Assembly: GCA_947488305.1 (NCBI GenBank)
Contig: CANKZM010000002.1
Coordinates: 124,001-188,000 of the forward strand
Length of the DNA stretch: 64,000 nt
Direction of reading: 5' to 3'
DNA from: an uncultured Roseobacter sp.
GTDB taxonomy: Bacteria > Pseudomonadota > Alphaproteobacteria > Rhodobacterales > Rhodobacteraceae
The notes beneath the pieces were generated by a model. It had not been told where the DNA came from. It searched no databases and saw only the letters and a program-made list of their open reading frames with translations. The stretch's first letter is position 1. Every line of letters begins with the position of its first letter. Below, piece by piece: positions 1 to 8,348 of this stretch. A program made the position numbers and the translations under genes.

Positions 1-2
1 GA

Positions 3-1181
3 TTATGATCTGATCGTCTTTTTGGTAACCATGTTCGGGCCTTCTTTGAAGAAATTGAACGCTACCGCGAATGGGATCACGCTCGCGAAGAGGACTATGG
101 CCAGCCAGATCGGGCCTTGAGGCTGCCCTGTTGCATCTAAGATCGCTCCGGCCGCGGGTGGCGTGGCAAGCATAATGGCGTGGTAAATCGTGAAGAAGAG
201 CCCCATTCCAAAGGCGCGGACCTCTGGCCTCAGGGCGAGACCGGCCATCGCCATGATGACACCAGCGGGGGCCATACCAACCAGTCCGAAAAGCAGGCTG
301 GCCGCTAGTCCGGCGCCGGGGTAACTCAGCAACCAAAGGGCAATTCCCGCCCCAGTCATGCACACCGTCAGGACGAGATTGCGGCGGCCAAACCGGTCTA
401 TGATCTGACCGCAAACCGCACCCGAGCCGATCATCACCCAACTCCCGACACTTATGACACCCGCAGCAGCAATTGCCGTCTGCCCAAGGTCTTCCAAAAC
501 TTTTGGGCCAAAGGATAAATACGTCACATAGGCCGCATTGAAGACGCCCCAGGCCCCGCCAGCACAGAACACCAACATCCACTCTTGCCGGGTCAGTCGC
601 GCCGCGACGCCGGGCTTTGTGGCAGGCAGGTCTTTGGGTGAGCGATAGAAAAAAAAGACACCCGCCGCTGCGAGCAGACAATAGGCGGATGCGATTTGAA
701 ACGGCACACGCCAACCGTAGATTTCCGCCAGCCAGGCATGCCCAACTTGCCCCATCGCAATGCCGAAAGGCCAGGACATGACCAGAATGCTCATCGCGGT
801 TGCAATCTCGCGACCTTCGAACCAGTCAGCGACCATTTTGGTGAAATATAAATTGATGATGAGGAACCCGGTACCAGCGATCACACGTCCAACCCCGATG
901 CCGGTGCTGCCGCTGGCAAGCGCAGAAATGAGCCCACCCAGGGCTAACGCCATAAGCCCCAGAACCGCCATCTGACGATCAGAAACAAGCCGCCCAAGGT
1001 ATCCCGCTGGGAGAGCCAGGATCAGCCCCGGTGCCATGAAGAGCCCAATCAGCAGACCAAGGCTCGCGTAGTCCAGTGCAAAGGCCACGATCAGACTGTC
1101 GCCTACGGAGGCCAGAGTTTGAAACTGTAAACCCATCCCGACCCGTGCAAGAAACAGCAATGTCAGGATGCGCCAGCGCAT
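3..1181 (-). CDS. MFS transporter
   Basis: Predicted inner-membrane secondary transporter of the major facilitator superfamily; the substrate is not recognisable. The product is about 392 residues with roughly twelve hydrophobic segments and a polar glycine/arginine loop after the second segment (GYLGRLVSDRQ, near residue 65), as is usual for the family. The stop codon is complete at positions 3-5. I chose the ATG that overlaps the upstream stop codon (TAATG); an ATG three codons earlier is also possible. The tight junction with the SnoaL-like gene implies a two-gene leftward operon, so the transporter may move a substrate or product of that protein. Confidence 0.88.
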   Translation of the reverse strand: MRWRILTLLFLARVGMGLQFQTLASVGDSLIVAFALDYASLGLLIGLFMAPGLILALPAGYLGRLVSDRQMAVLGLMALALGGLISALASGSTGIGVGRVIAGTGFLIINLYFTKMVADWFEGREIATAMSILVMSWPFGIAMGQVGHAWLAEIYGWRVPFQIASAYCLLAAAGVFFFYRSPKDLPATKPGVAARLTRQEWMLVFCAGGAWGVFNAAYVTYLSFGPKVLEDLGQTAIAAAGVISVGSWVMIGSGAVCGQIIDRFGRRNLVLTVCMTGAGIALWLLSYPGAGLAASLLFGLVGMAPAGVIMAMAGLALRPEVRAFGMGLFFTIYHAIMLATPPAAGAILDATGQPQGPIWLAIVLFASVIPFAVAFNFFKEGPNMVTKKTIRS

Positions 1182-1594
1182 TACGCCCATCCGAGCCCGC
1201 GCAGCGCCTGCACGTCGTTCCAGATCTTGGTCATATGGACGATCTTGACGCCATTGAATTGCATCACATAGGCGTAGTCGGACACAACGGCCTGTCCGGT
1301 CGGCGCAACGGGCCCGCCCTGTCCTGATTGCGTGCCATGGAACTCGGCGGTTGCCACAGCCGTGCTGCGCGCCTCATCCATCGCGAAAGACGTGAGCTTG
1401 TAGCGGCCGTCAGGCACAGGGGCCAGCAAGCCCTTCATCCACTCGCAATAGTCTGCAAGCGTCTTGGTCTCGGCGAGCGTATCAGCCTGGCAGGCAAAAC
1501 TCGCACCATCCGTGCACCAGGCTTGGCAGACGTCCCAGCCTTTGCCGGTTTCGCAGGCATCAAAGAAAGCTTGAGCGGTCGCGAATTGTGTCAT
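1181..1594 (-). CDS. SnoaL-like / NTF2-fold protein
   Basis: Small cytoplasmic protein of about 137 residues resembling the SnoaL/NTF2-like superfamily (cone-shaped alpha+beta fold, used by isomerases, hydrolases and ligand-binding proteins). Seen: an N-terminal helix ending in FFDACETGKGWD, a central CEWMKG segment and a C-terminal strand pair with QFNGVKIVHMTKIWND, which is the usual family ending. The chosen ATG has AAAGG upstream; a longer form with five more residues exists but lacks a good ribosome site. It precedes and is translationally coupled to the MFS gene. Catalytic role unknown. Confidence 0.75.
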   Translation of the reverse strand: MTQFATAQAFFDACETGKGWDVCQAWCTDGASFACQADTLAETKTLADYCEWMKGLLAPVPDGRYKLTSFAMDEARSTAVATAEFHGTQSGQGGPVAPTGQAVVSDYAYVMQFNGVKIVHMTKIWNDVQALRGLGWA

Positions 1595-1774
1595 GGTGAT
1601 ACCTTTCATGCAATTGGTCCACGCTGAGCCTACGCAACTGACCTTGCCCTGCGTATCGGGCAGATGCAGTATTTTAGGAAACTGATTTGCTGTGTTTGAC
1701 TACAGCATCTGCAGGATTGTTCGGCCGCTGGCTTTTGGTAACGTGGGAATTGCACGACGGATGGACCTTATCAG

Positions 1775-2578
1775 ATGCTCGACGACAATGACCTCAGCCC
1801 CAGAGAGCAGCAGATTGCAGAACGCTACGCCGGAGGATGCAGCTATCAGGAGATCGCGGTGAACTTGCACATCGCGCCATCCACCGTGCGGACCCATCTG
1901 GCCACGATCTATCGCAAGCTTGAGGTGTCATCCAAGGTTGAACTGGCCAGCCGCCTCAATGGCGTCAACGCTCCCCCGCGCAGCCAAGTGGATCACGCGG
2001 CCATTATTTCGGAACTCGCGCTGAGTCTTGAAGAGGCGTTGAGCCGCGAAAAAGCGTTGAGCGAGGTTTTGCGGATCATTAGCGCGTCCCAAGGTGATCT
2101 TAACTTGGTCATGCCGGCGATCCTGCGCTACGCTCTCGACCTTTGCGATGCAGAGTTCGGCATTTTGTTCGAATGCCGGGGGAACAAGAGTTTCCGAGCG
2201 AGTTTTACGCTCGGTATCCCGGCTGAATTTCAGGACTGGCTGGATGATAGTGGCACGTTCAATGTGAGTGACCGGACCGCGCTCGGCAGAATGGTCACCG
2301 AACGCGCCGTGATAAACATCATGGATGTGAAATCAGAGTTGCTCTACCGCATGGACGACGCCTTGCGGATTGCCACGGCTGACTTGGGCGGCGCTCGATC
2401 CTTCGTCGCGATTCCGATGCTTGCCGCCGACCAGCTTGTCGGCGCTTTCACCATCTATCGACAGTCTGTGCGTCCATTCTCGGAAGATGCGCTCCGGTCG
2501 GCACAGATCTTTGCCGCGCAAAGCGTGATCGCCTTGGAAAACGCGCGCCTCATTGGAAACCGAAGTCATCAAAAGTGA
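1775..2578 (+). CDS. LuxR-type HTH plus GAF domain regulator
   Basis: Predicted transcription regulator of 267 residues. Residues 5-65 form a LuxR/GerE helix-turn-helix (LSPREQQIAERYAGG then APSTVRTHLATIYRKL). A short helical linker follows (about 75-100), then a GAF domain from about 110 to 260 (LRYALDLCDAEFGILFE ... RSFVAIPMLAADQLVGAFTIYR). The HTH is N-terminal, the reverse of most LuxR proteins. The GAF part resembles those preceding histidine kinase or cyclase domains, but the frame stops soon after it with no visible output domain. It is divergent from the SnoaL/MFS pair across about 180 bases and could control it; ligand unknown. Confidence 0.75.
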   Translation: MLDDNDLSPREQQIAERYAGGCSYQEIAVNLHIAPSTVRTHLATIYRKLEVSSKVELASRLNGVNAPPRSQVDHAAIISELALSLEEALSREKALSEVLRIISASQGDLNLVMPAILRYALDLCDAEFGILFECRGNKSFRASFTLGIPAEFQDWLDDSGTFNVSDRTALGRMVTERAVINIMDVKSELLYRMDDALRIATADLGGARSFVAIPMLAADQLVGAFTIYRQSVRPFSEDALRSAQIFAAQSVIALENARLIGNRSHQK

Positions 2579-2756
2579 TTTTTGCAGCGGCCGCTTTTCC
2601 GCGTCGCGGACCTTTGGGGTCGAAAAAGGCTTCAGTCCACTGCCCGGACGCAAGTCAGCTTCGAGCCCAAAAACTACAAGTTTGGCTGACCCAGGAACTT
2701 CCTACTTAACACTAACGGTAGTTCAGCTAGGCTTGTTGGAAACTGTCTAAACTCAG

Positions 2757-3200
2757 ATGAACATAGGGGGCTTGATTTTGGAAAGAAGTGCTTTGATTGG
2801 GTCATGGAAAATGCATGCATGGACGCGGCAGTCGGTGACAACGGGTGAAATTACCGATGCACTGGGGCCCGAGCCAATCGGCTATATTGCATACCACGCC
2901 GACGGGCGGATGATGGCCACTGTTTTCAGGCGCGATCGCCCGAACTCAGGCCAAAATGGTTGGACTGAGAGCGAAAAAGCCCAGCTTTTCGACGACATGC
3001 TTGCCTACGTCGCGTCTTATTCGCTCGAAGAAGACCGCGTCGTTCATCATGTTGATGGGTCTTGGAACCCAAACTGGCACGGCGACCTGTCGCGTCCATT
3101 TGTGCTCGAAGGTGATAGATTGGTGATTAGTGGTGCTCCCGGTATCGACCCTAAGACAGGCGAAGAGGTCGTTTATCGGATGGAATTTACGAAGGTATAG
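2757..3200 (+). CDS. lipocalin-like domain protein
   Basis: Product of 147 residues matching the lipocalin-like family (PF13924) by pattern: LIGSWKMHAW near residue 13, the GYIAYHADGRMMATVFRRDRP segment region near 42-62, and a closing strand with VVYRMEF. Such proteins are small beta-barrels that are often encoded beside catabolic enzymes; function is not established. No signal peptide is seen, so it is probably cytoplasmic. The start is uncertain, because a TTG a few codons downstream has a better purine run (AGGGGG) before it. No close same-strand partner is present; the nearest downstream gene is the TauD-type dioxygenase about 280 bases away. Confidence 0.7.
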   Translation: MNIGGLILERSALIGSWKMHAWTRQSVTTGEITDALGPEPIGYIAYHADGRMMATVFRRDRPNSGQNGWTESEKAQLFDDMLAYVASYSLEEDRVVHHVDGSWNPNWHGDLSRPFVLEGDRLVISGAPGIDPKTGEEVVYRMEFTKV

Positions 3201-3481
3201 TCGCTTTAACGACAGGATTGCCAAACGCCGGTCAGTATCGGTTTCGGGATACATGCGGACCAACACGAACAGGGGCAAAGTCTGCAAAGCGGTAACGGCG
3301 TGAATTTCGGCGAATGTCCGGTTTTCGTGGAGAAGCATTCAGGACTTCAACGAAGTGAAACCGCGGGGATCGGATGTTTACGTTGACTTGAACCCTCTGC
3401 CGACGTTCAATCTGCTTGGTGCGGTCGTTCGTCGCGACGAATTTTTGAGCGCCAGAACTCTTGGCAATTGGGAATAGAGCA

Positions 3482-4303
3482 ATGGAAGTCAGACCACTCA
3501 CCGGAGGTTTGGGCGCGGAAATCATTGGTGCCGATATCCGGAGCGCTGAACAGTTTGGGGAAATACAGGAGGCCTATTCTGAATACTCGGTCATTGTACT
3601 GAGAGGACAAAGTATCAGTCCGGAAGATCACTTGAAGTTCGCGAGGCAGTTTGGTCCGATAAACGTCAATCGTTTCTTCAAGCCCGTCGACGGACATCCC
3701 GAAATTGCGACTGTTCTTAAGGAAAAGAACCAAAAACAAGCGGTGGGTGAAGGTTGGCACACCGACCATTCCTACGATCAGCGACCAGCAATGGGGTCGA
3801 TCTTACATGCCCTGGAAATGCCCCCTTACGGCGGCGACACGCTGTTTGCGTCAATGGCGGCGGCTTACGATGCGCTATCGCCGAAAATGCGTGAGATTCT
3901 TGATCAGCTGTCGGCCGTGCATTCCTCACGACATGTGTTTGGCGCAGACACTTTGGACAGTGAGGCAGCCAAGAGCGGAAGACTGGGAAATGCAAAGGCA
4001 GCGACACAGGAGGCGGTGCATCCCGTCGTCATAACACATCCGCTGAGCGGGCGCCGTGGATTGTATGTAAATCCAGTGTTCACAACACACATCCAAGGTC
4101 TCACCAACGACGAATCCGCTGCCATGCTCGGGATGCTGTACGAGCACTGCAAAAAACCGGAATTTCATTGCCGAGTGCGCTGGCAGGTCGGTGATGTAAC
4201 AATGTGGGACAACAGAGCCACATGGCATAAGGCTATTAATGATTATCATGGATACCGGCGTCTGATGCATCGCATTACCGTAGACGGGGTAGCGTTGACG
4301 TAA
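3482..4303 (+). CDS. TauD/TfdA family Fe(II)/2-oxoglutarate dioxygenase
   Basis: Predicted non-haem iron, 2-oxoglutarate-dependent dioxygenase of 273 residues. Iron ligands are visible: the HTD motif in GWHTDHSYDQRPA (about residue 92) and the distal histidine in TWHKAINDYHGYRR near the C-terminus, where the following arginines would bind 2-oxoglutarate. The N-terminus (PLTGGLGAEIIGADI) is typical of the TauD/TfdA group. I chose the ATG at 3482, with GGGA upstream, over an in-frame TTG 21 bases earlier. Family members open taurine, alkylsulfonates, aryloxyacetates and other small acids; nothing nearby fixes the substrate. Confidence 0.88.
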   Translation: MEVRPLTGGLGAEIIGADIRSAEQFGEIQEAYSEYSVIVLRGQSISPEDHLKFARQFGPINVNRFFKPVDGHPEIATVLKEKNQKQAVGEGWHTDHSYDQRPAMGSILHALEMPPYGGDTLFASMAAAYDALSPKMREILDQLSAVHSSRHVFGADTLDSEAAKSGRLGNAKAATQEAVHPVVITHPLSGRRGLYVNPVFTTHIQGLTNDESAAMLGMLYEHCKKPEFHCRVRWQVGDVTMWDNRATWHKAINDYHGYRRLMHRITVDGVALT

Positions 4304-4499
4304 ATTCCAGCTGTGCATCTCTTGCGTCGTTTATTTTGCTGTGCTGCTCATCAACGACGGTAAATGGCTGCATTGTCCGCTCTGGGCGAGTTTGTTGTGC
4401 CAGAGGTTTGGGCGTGTAGCGAAGCGCAGGTTCAACGGGCTGAACCGCAGAATGGCTAACTGCAGGTGATTGTCTCTTTTGGGCCGACCAGGTGCCGTC

Positions 4500-4690
4500 T
4501 CAGACCGGCGATGCTGCGCGCGCTGTGACCAATTGCTTTACTGAGAACCTTTCGCGGTGGATCATGTACAGCCCTGCTCCGATGATGATGGCTGTTCCAA
4601 GCAGGCTTAGCTTATTTGGGAAATCGTTGAACACAAGATTCCGAAAAGCGCTGCCACCGGCAGTTCGAAGTATTGCAGTGTGGCAGATGA
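4500..4690 (-). pseudogene. remnant of an EamA/DMT permease, C-terminal end
   Basis: Reading leftward, one frame encodes the family-like stretch LQYFELPVAALFGIL and, after a single-base loss near 4635, the next frame continues VFNDFPNKLSLLGTAIIIG then AGLYMIHRE to a stop at 4500. Together they match the last two membrane segments of an EamA-type drug/metabolite transporter (the pattern Y-E-L-P-A-LFG-F-P-LLGAAIIIGAGLY-RE). No intact upstream portion is visible, so this is a truncated, frameshifted relic. The rest of the 4304-4913 gap holds no other gene; there is only a small inverted repeat (GGTTCA ... TGAACC, 4429-4446). Confidence 0.6.
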
Positions 4691-4913
4691 TGGGGTGTAA
4701 GTCTTCATCATTTGTCTGACTGTCTGAAAATCCACGCCATTGTGCTTCACGATTTTCGAAGAACCTATGCCTGTCTCGATACGTTCGATCATGGGGTGTC
4801 CTCGCAATAACGTTCGTGCTGTACCTCAAACAGGATGCTGAGATTGCCATATGGTCATGAGTTAAAAATTGAGGCAAACTTGACTTTTCTAATTCTTTTT
4901 CAGGATATCTTAA

Positions 4914-5804
4914 GTGGCAATCAAGATCGACATGCTCAAATGTTTTTTGATGGTTGCTACCCAAGGCAGCCTCTCGGAGGCCGCCGACGTGCTTGGACGA
5001 ACGCCATCCGCGGTTTCCATGATGCTGAAGCAGTTTGAGGACCATGTCGGCTCTGCCTTGTTCGAAACGGCCCGTAAATCCCGACTGACTCCAATCGGAG
5101 AGCTTATTCTGGCTGAAGCCCGCCGCGAGGTGGCCCATTTCGAAAACACGGTGTCGGTGATTGAAGGGCTGTCGCGCTCCGAGCTCGGCTTTCTGAGACT
5201 GGCCGTGACCCCATCGGTGGCGACAACGGTGCTGCCGGCTGTGATATTCAAATTTGTCGAAAAATACCCGAAGGTTCATATCGACCTGCGCGACATGGAC
5301 TCAGCAACAATTGCACGTGAACTGGATCGCGAGCGCGCCGATATCGGCATTGGGTCACTTCCCGTAGTAGAAGGGATGCAGCGCACTGAGCTCTTTAGCG
5401 ATGCGTTTGGGTTGGTGTGTCACAAGGACCATCCGCTTGCCAAGAACTGGAATCAGCTGACTTGGCGGACACTTGGTGACCAGACTATCATCGCGAATGG
5501 TCTCTGCCAGCAGATTACGGATCCGGAATTCGCGCCCATCCTTGCACGCTCCCGGTTGATGGTTCCCAATACCGCGTCTTTGTTGGGGTTGGTCCGGCAA
5601 GGGGTTGGGATAACTGTACTGCCGCAGTTGGTCGTTGCCAATTTGCTTGATGAATTCGCGTTTCTGCCCTTGGCGGATGTGACGGCACGACGAACCGTGC
5701 ATTTGATGTCCCGCCGCAACAATCTGCTGATGCCCGCAGCGCGGGAGTTTCTGAAGCTGATCACTGATATGCAGCGAGATGGCAGTTTGTTGCCAAATCT
5801 CTGA
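4914..5804 (+). CDS. LysR-family transcriptional regulator
   Basis: Regulator of 296 residues: N-terminal winged HTH (about residues 5-65, with the helix pair SEAADVLGRTPSAVSMMLKQFE), a linker helix, and a periplasmic-binding-protein-like effector domain from about 93 (GFLRLAVTPSVATTVLP). The start is a GTG with AGGA eight bases upstream; an ATG six codons later is an alternative. It lies directly upstream of, and in the same direction as, the aldehyde dehydrogenase operon with a gap of about 105 bases, and is its likely regulator. The effector is unknown; by context it may be a quaternary amine or an aldehyde-derived acid (inference). Confidence 0.9.
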   Translation: MAIKIDMLKCFLMVATQGSLSEAADVLGRTPSAVSMMLKQFEDHVGSALFETARKSRLTPIGELILAEARREVAHFENTVSVIEGLSRSELGFLRLAVTPSVATTVLPAVIFKFVEKYPKVHIDLRDMDSATIARELDRERADIGIGSLPVVEGMQRTELFSDAFGLVCHKDHPLAKNWNQLTWRTLGDQTIIANGLCQQITDPEFAPILARSRLMVPNTASLLGLVRQGVGITVLPQLVVANLLDEFAFLPLADVTARRTVHLMSRRNNLLMPAAREFLKLITDMQRDGSLLPNL

Positions 5805-5908
5805 ATTCAATAAATCTGAAGAAAACTACAATTTATTCTGAAAGCCTTAATTGATTTCAGGGGGTATCCTACGCGTGCGCGCGCTGCGTCTGATCGAAGG
5901 GATACGTC

Positions 5909-7360
5909 ATGCAGGACACCAAATTGAACTACATCGCCGGGGAATGGCTCGCGGGTGCTACTGAAATCGAGAACCGCAATCCGTCGGATCTGACTGACCT
6001 GATTGGGATGTTCGCGCAGGCAACTCCAGATCAACTGGATGCGACACTTGAGCAAGCACAGCGGGCGCAGGTGGAATGGGCCGCCTACGGGATTGAGCGG
6101 AAATACAACGTGCTGATGGCCATCGGCACCGAGATGATGCAGCGTGCAGAAGAGCTAGGCACCTTGCTGTCGCGTGAAGAAGGCAAGCCGCTGGCCGAAG
6201 GCAAGGGCGAAGTTTACCGCGCCGGACAGTTTTTCACCTATTACGCCGCAGAAACCCTGCGCCAGATGGGCGACACTGCCGATAGCGTGCGGGACGGGAT
6301 CGAGATTGACGTGCGCCGTGAACCCGTGGGCGTCGTGGCCGTGATCTCGCCCTGGAACTTCCCGACCGCAACTGCCTCCTGGAAGATCGCGCCTGCGCTT
6401 TGCTATGGCAATGCGGTAGTCTGGAAGCCCGCAAATGTCACACCGGCCTCTGCCGTGGCACTGGTTGAGATCATTGCGCGGCAGGACATTCCCAAGGGTC
6501 TCGTTTCGTTGGTGATGGGTGCTGGCAGCGCCATTGGTCAGCGGTTGGTCGAAAGCCCCAAGGTGGGAGCGATCAGCTTTACGGGGTCGGTGCCTGTGGG
6601 CAAAGGGATCGCGGCAAGCGCTATCCAGAATCTGACGCGGGTGCAGATGGAGATGGGATCAAAGAACGCTTTGGCCGTTATGGACGACGCGGATCTGGAT
6701 CTGGCTGTCTCGCTGGCCTTGGGCGGTGCGTTTGGCGGCTCGGGCCAGAAATGCACGGCGTCCTCACGTTTAGTGGTGCACCAATCTGTCCATGATCAGT
6801 TTGTCGAAAAGCTGGTTGCCGGTGCGAAGGCAATGAAAGTCGGTCACGCGCTGGAAGCTGGCACCCAGATGGGTCCGGTTGTCTCAGAGCAGCAGTTGAA
6901 CGAGAACCTCGCCTATGTCGATCTTGCGGCCTCGGAAGGCGCAGAACTGCTATGCGGCGGCCAGCGGCTGGAGATGTCGACAGAGGGCTATTACATGTCT
7001 CCGGGTGTTTTTGTCGGCACCAACAACGACATGCGGATCAATCGCGAAGAGATGTTCGCGCCGCTTGCCTGCGTCATACCAGTGGCCAGCTACGACGAAG
7101 CGCTGCATGTGGTCAACGATACAAACTTCGGGCTGACGGCGGGCGTTGTCACCACCAATTTGGCCCGCGCGACGCATTTCCGCCGCAACGCGCAATCGGG
7201 CTGCGTGATGGTCAACTTGCCCACGGCTGGCACCGATTATCACGTCCCATTCGGCGGGCGCGGTGACAGCTCTTACGGGCCACGCGAACAGGGGCGCACG
7301 GCTGCGGAATTCTACACGATAGTGAAGACGGCTTATATCGCATCTGGTGCACCACAATGA
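5909..7360 (+). CDS. NAD(P)-dependent aldehyde dehydrogenase
   Basis: Cytoplasmic aldehyde dehydrogenase of 483 residues oxidising an aldehyde to the acid. Catalytic residues are visible: Asn150 in SPWNFP, Glu248 in QMEMGSKN and nucleophile Cys282 in GGSGQKCTASSR; the cofactor loop FTGSVPVGK is near residue 224. The closest general type appears to be the 2-oxoglutarate-semialdehyde or succinate-semialdehyde dehydrogenase group (inference from motif style such as FFTYYAAE). It is the first gene of a five-gene operon and overlaps the M19 gene by four bases (ATGA). Its aldehyde may come from a step performed by the neighbouring unknown proteins or from a substrate imported by the BCCT carrier. 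Confidence 0.92.
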   Translation: MQDTKLNYIAGEWLAGATEIENRNPSDLTDLIGMFAQATPDQLDATLEQAQRAQVEWAAYGIERKYNVLMAIGTEMMQRAEELGTLLSREEGKPLAEGKGEVYRAGQFFTYYAAETLRQMGDTADSVRDGIEIDVRREPVGVVAVISPWNFPTATASWKIAPALCYGNAVVWKPANVTPASAVALVEIIARQDIPKGLVSLVMGAGSAIGQRLVESPKVGAISFTGSVPVGKGIAASAIQNLTRVQMEMGSKNALAVMDDADLDLAVSLALGGAFGGSGQKCTASSRLVVHQSVHDQFVEKLVAGAKAMKVGHALEAGTQMGPVVSEQQLNENLAYVDLAASEGAELLCGGQRLEMSTEGYYMSPGVFVGTNNDMRINREEMFAPLACVIPVASYDEALHVVNDTNFGLTAGVVTTNLARATHFRRNAQSGCVMVNLPTAGTDYHVPFGGRGDSSYGPREQGRTAAEFYTIVKTAYIASGAPQ

Positions 7361-8334
7361 TGCGGATCGACAATCTGCAATATGCCAACTGGTCGGAGAA
7401 AATTTTCCGCCAGATGCGTGAGGGCGGCGTGGATGCCGTGCATGTCACCATCGCCTATCACGAGAATTTTCGCGAAACGGTGCTGAACTTTGAAAAATGG
7501 AACCGCTGGTTCGAGCAATACCCCGACCTGATCCTCAAAGGCCAATGGGCCAGCGATGTGGATCGCGCCAAGGCCGAGGGCAAGACGGCAATCTTCTTTG
7601 GCTTCCAGAACCCAAGTCCGATCGAGGACGACATAGGTCTGGTCGAGATCGTACACACGCTTGGCGCGCGTTTCATGCAGTTGACCTATAACAACCAGTC
7701 CCTGCTCGCGACAGGCTGTTACGAGGCCGAGGACACCGGGATCACCCGGATGGGCCGTCAGGTGATCAAAGAGATGAACCGCGTAGGTCTGGTTGTGGAC
7801 ATGAGCCATTCGGCAGATCGCTCAACCATCGAGGCCGCCGACATTTCCGAGCGACCCATCGCGATCACCCACGCCAATCCGTATGACTGGTCGCCCGCCC
7901 TGCGCAACAAGAAGGATGACGTGATCCGAGCGGTAACGGAAAACGGTGGAATGATGGGCTTCTCCGTCTATCCGCATCACCTGAAGGGCAAGTCGGACTG
8001 CACGCAGGAAAGCTTCTGCGAGATGATCGCGCTCACGGCGGAGAAATTCGGGTCGCAAAACCTCGGGATAGGGACGGATCTGTGTCAGGACCATCCTGAC
8101 AGTGTCGTAGAGTGGATGCGCGTTGGTCGCTGGAGCAAGGAGATCGACTATGGAGAGGGATCAGCAGCTGCGCCCGGTTTCCCGCCTATGCCCAGTTGGT
8201 TCAATGACAATCGTGATTTCGGGAATATCGAAGCGGGACTGCGTGCCACAGGGCTGAGCGAGGGGGAAGTCGCGGGCATCATGGGCGACAATTGGCACAG
8301 GTTTTACGCAGAGAATTTCACACCATTGATCTGA
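7357..8334 (+). CDS. M19 (renal dipeptidase) family protein with degenerate metal site
   Basis: About 325 residues of the peptidase M19 amidohydrolase fold. Retained landmarks are VVDMSHSADRS (histidine near residue 151), ITHANPYDW (histidine near 170) and LGIGTDLCQDH (aspartate). Canonical M19 enzymes begin with an HxD zinc pair, but here the start reads RIDNLQYANW, and the usual metal-binding glutamate appears replaced in FGFQNPSP. The same N-terminal style occurs, from memory, in the Pseudomonas aeruginosa PA5396 group beside the dimethylglycine demethylation genes. Two adjacent ATGs make the exact start ambiguous by one codon. Function is probably not classical dipeptide hydrolysis; a role in quaternary-amine catabolism is an inference. 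Confidence 0.85.
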   Translation: MMRIDNLQYANWSEKIFRQMREGGVDAVHVTIAYHENFRETVLNFEKWNRWFEQYPDLILKGQWASDVDRAKAEGKTAIFFGFQNPSPIEDDIGLVEIVHTLGARFMQLTYNNQSLLATGCYEAEDTGITRMGRQVIKEMNRVGLVVDMSHSADRSTIEAADISERPIAITHANPYDWSPALRNKKDDVIRAVTENGGMMGFSVYPHHLKGKSDCTQESFCEMIALTAEKFGSQNLGIGTDLCQDHPDSVVEWMRVGRWSKEIDYGEGSAAAPGFPPMPSWFNDNRDFGNIEAGLRATGLSEGEVAGIMGDNWHRFYAENFTPLI

Positions 8335-8348
8335 GAGGAGGAACGGCC

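Noticed and set aside
3304-3477. Open frame of 57 codons ending five bases before the TauD-type gene (contains VDLNPLPTFNLLGAVVRR)
   Set aside because: The spacing looks operonic and the composition protein-like, but no start with a ribosome site and no family could be recognised; possibly a relic.
4500-5279. Leftward open frame of 259 codons
   Set aside because: Most of it is antisense to the LysR gene and lacks protein-like composition; only its last part carries the DMT permease relic.
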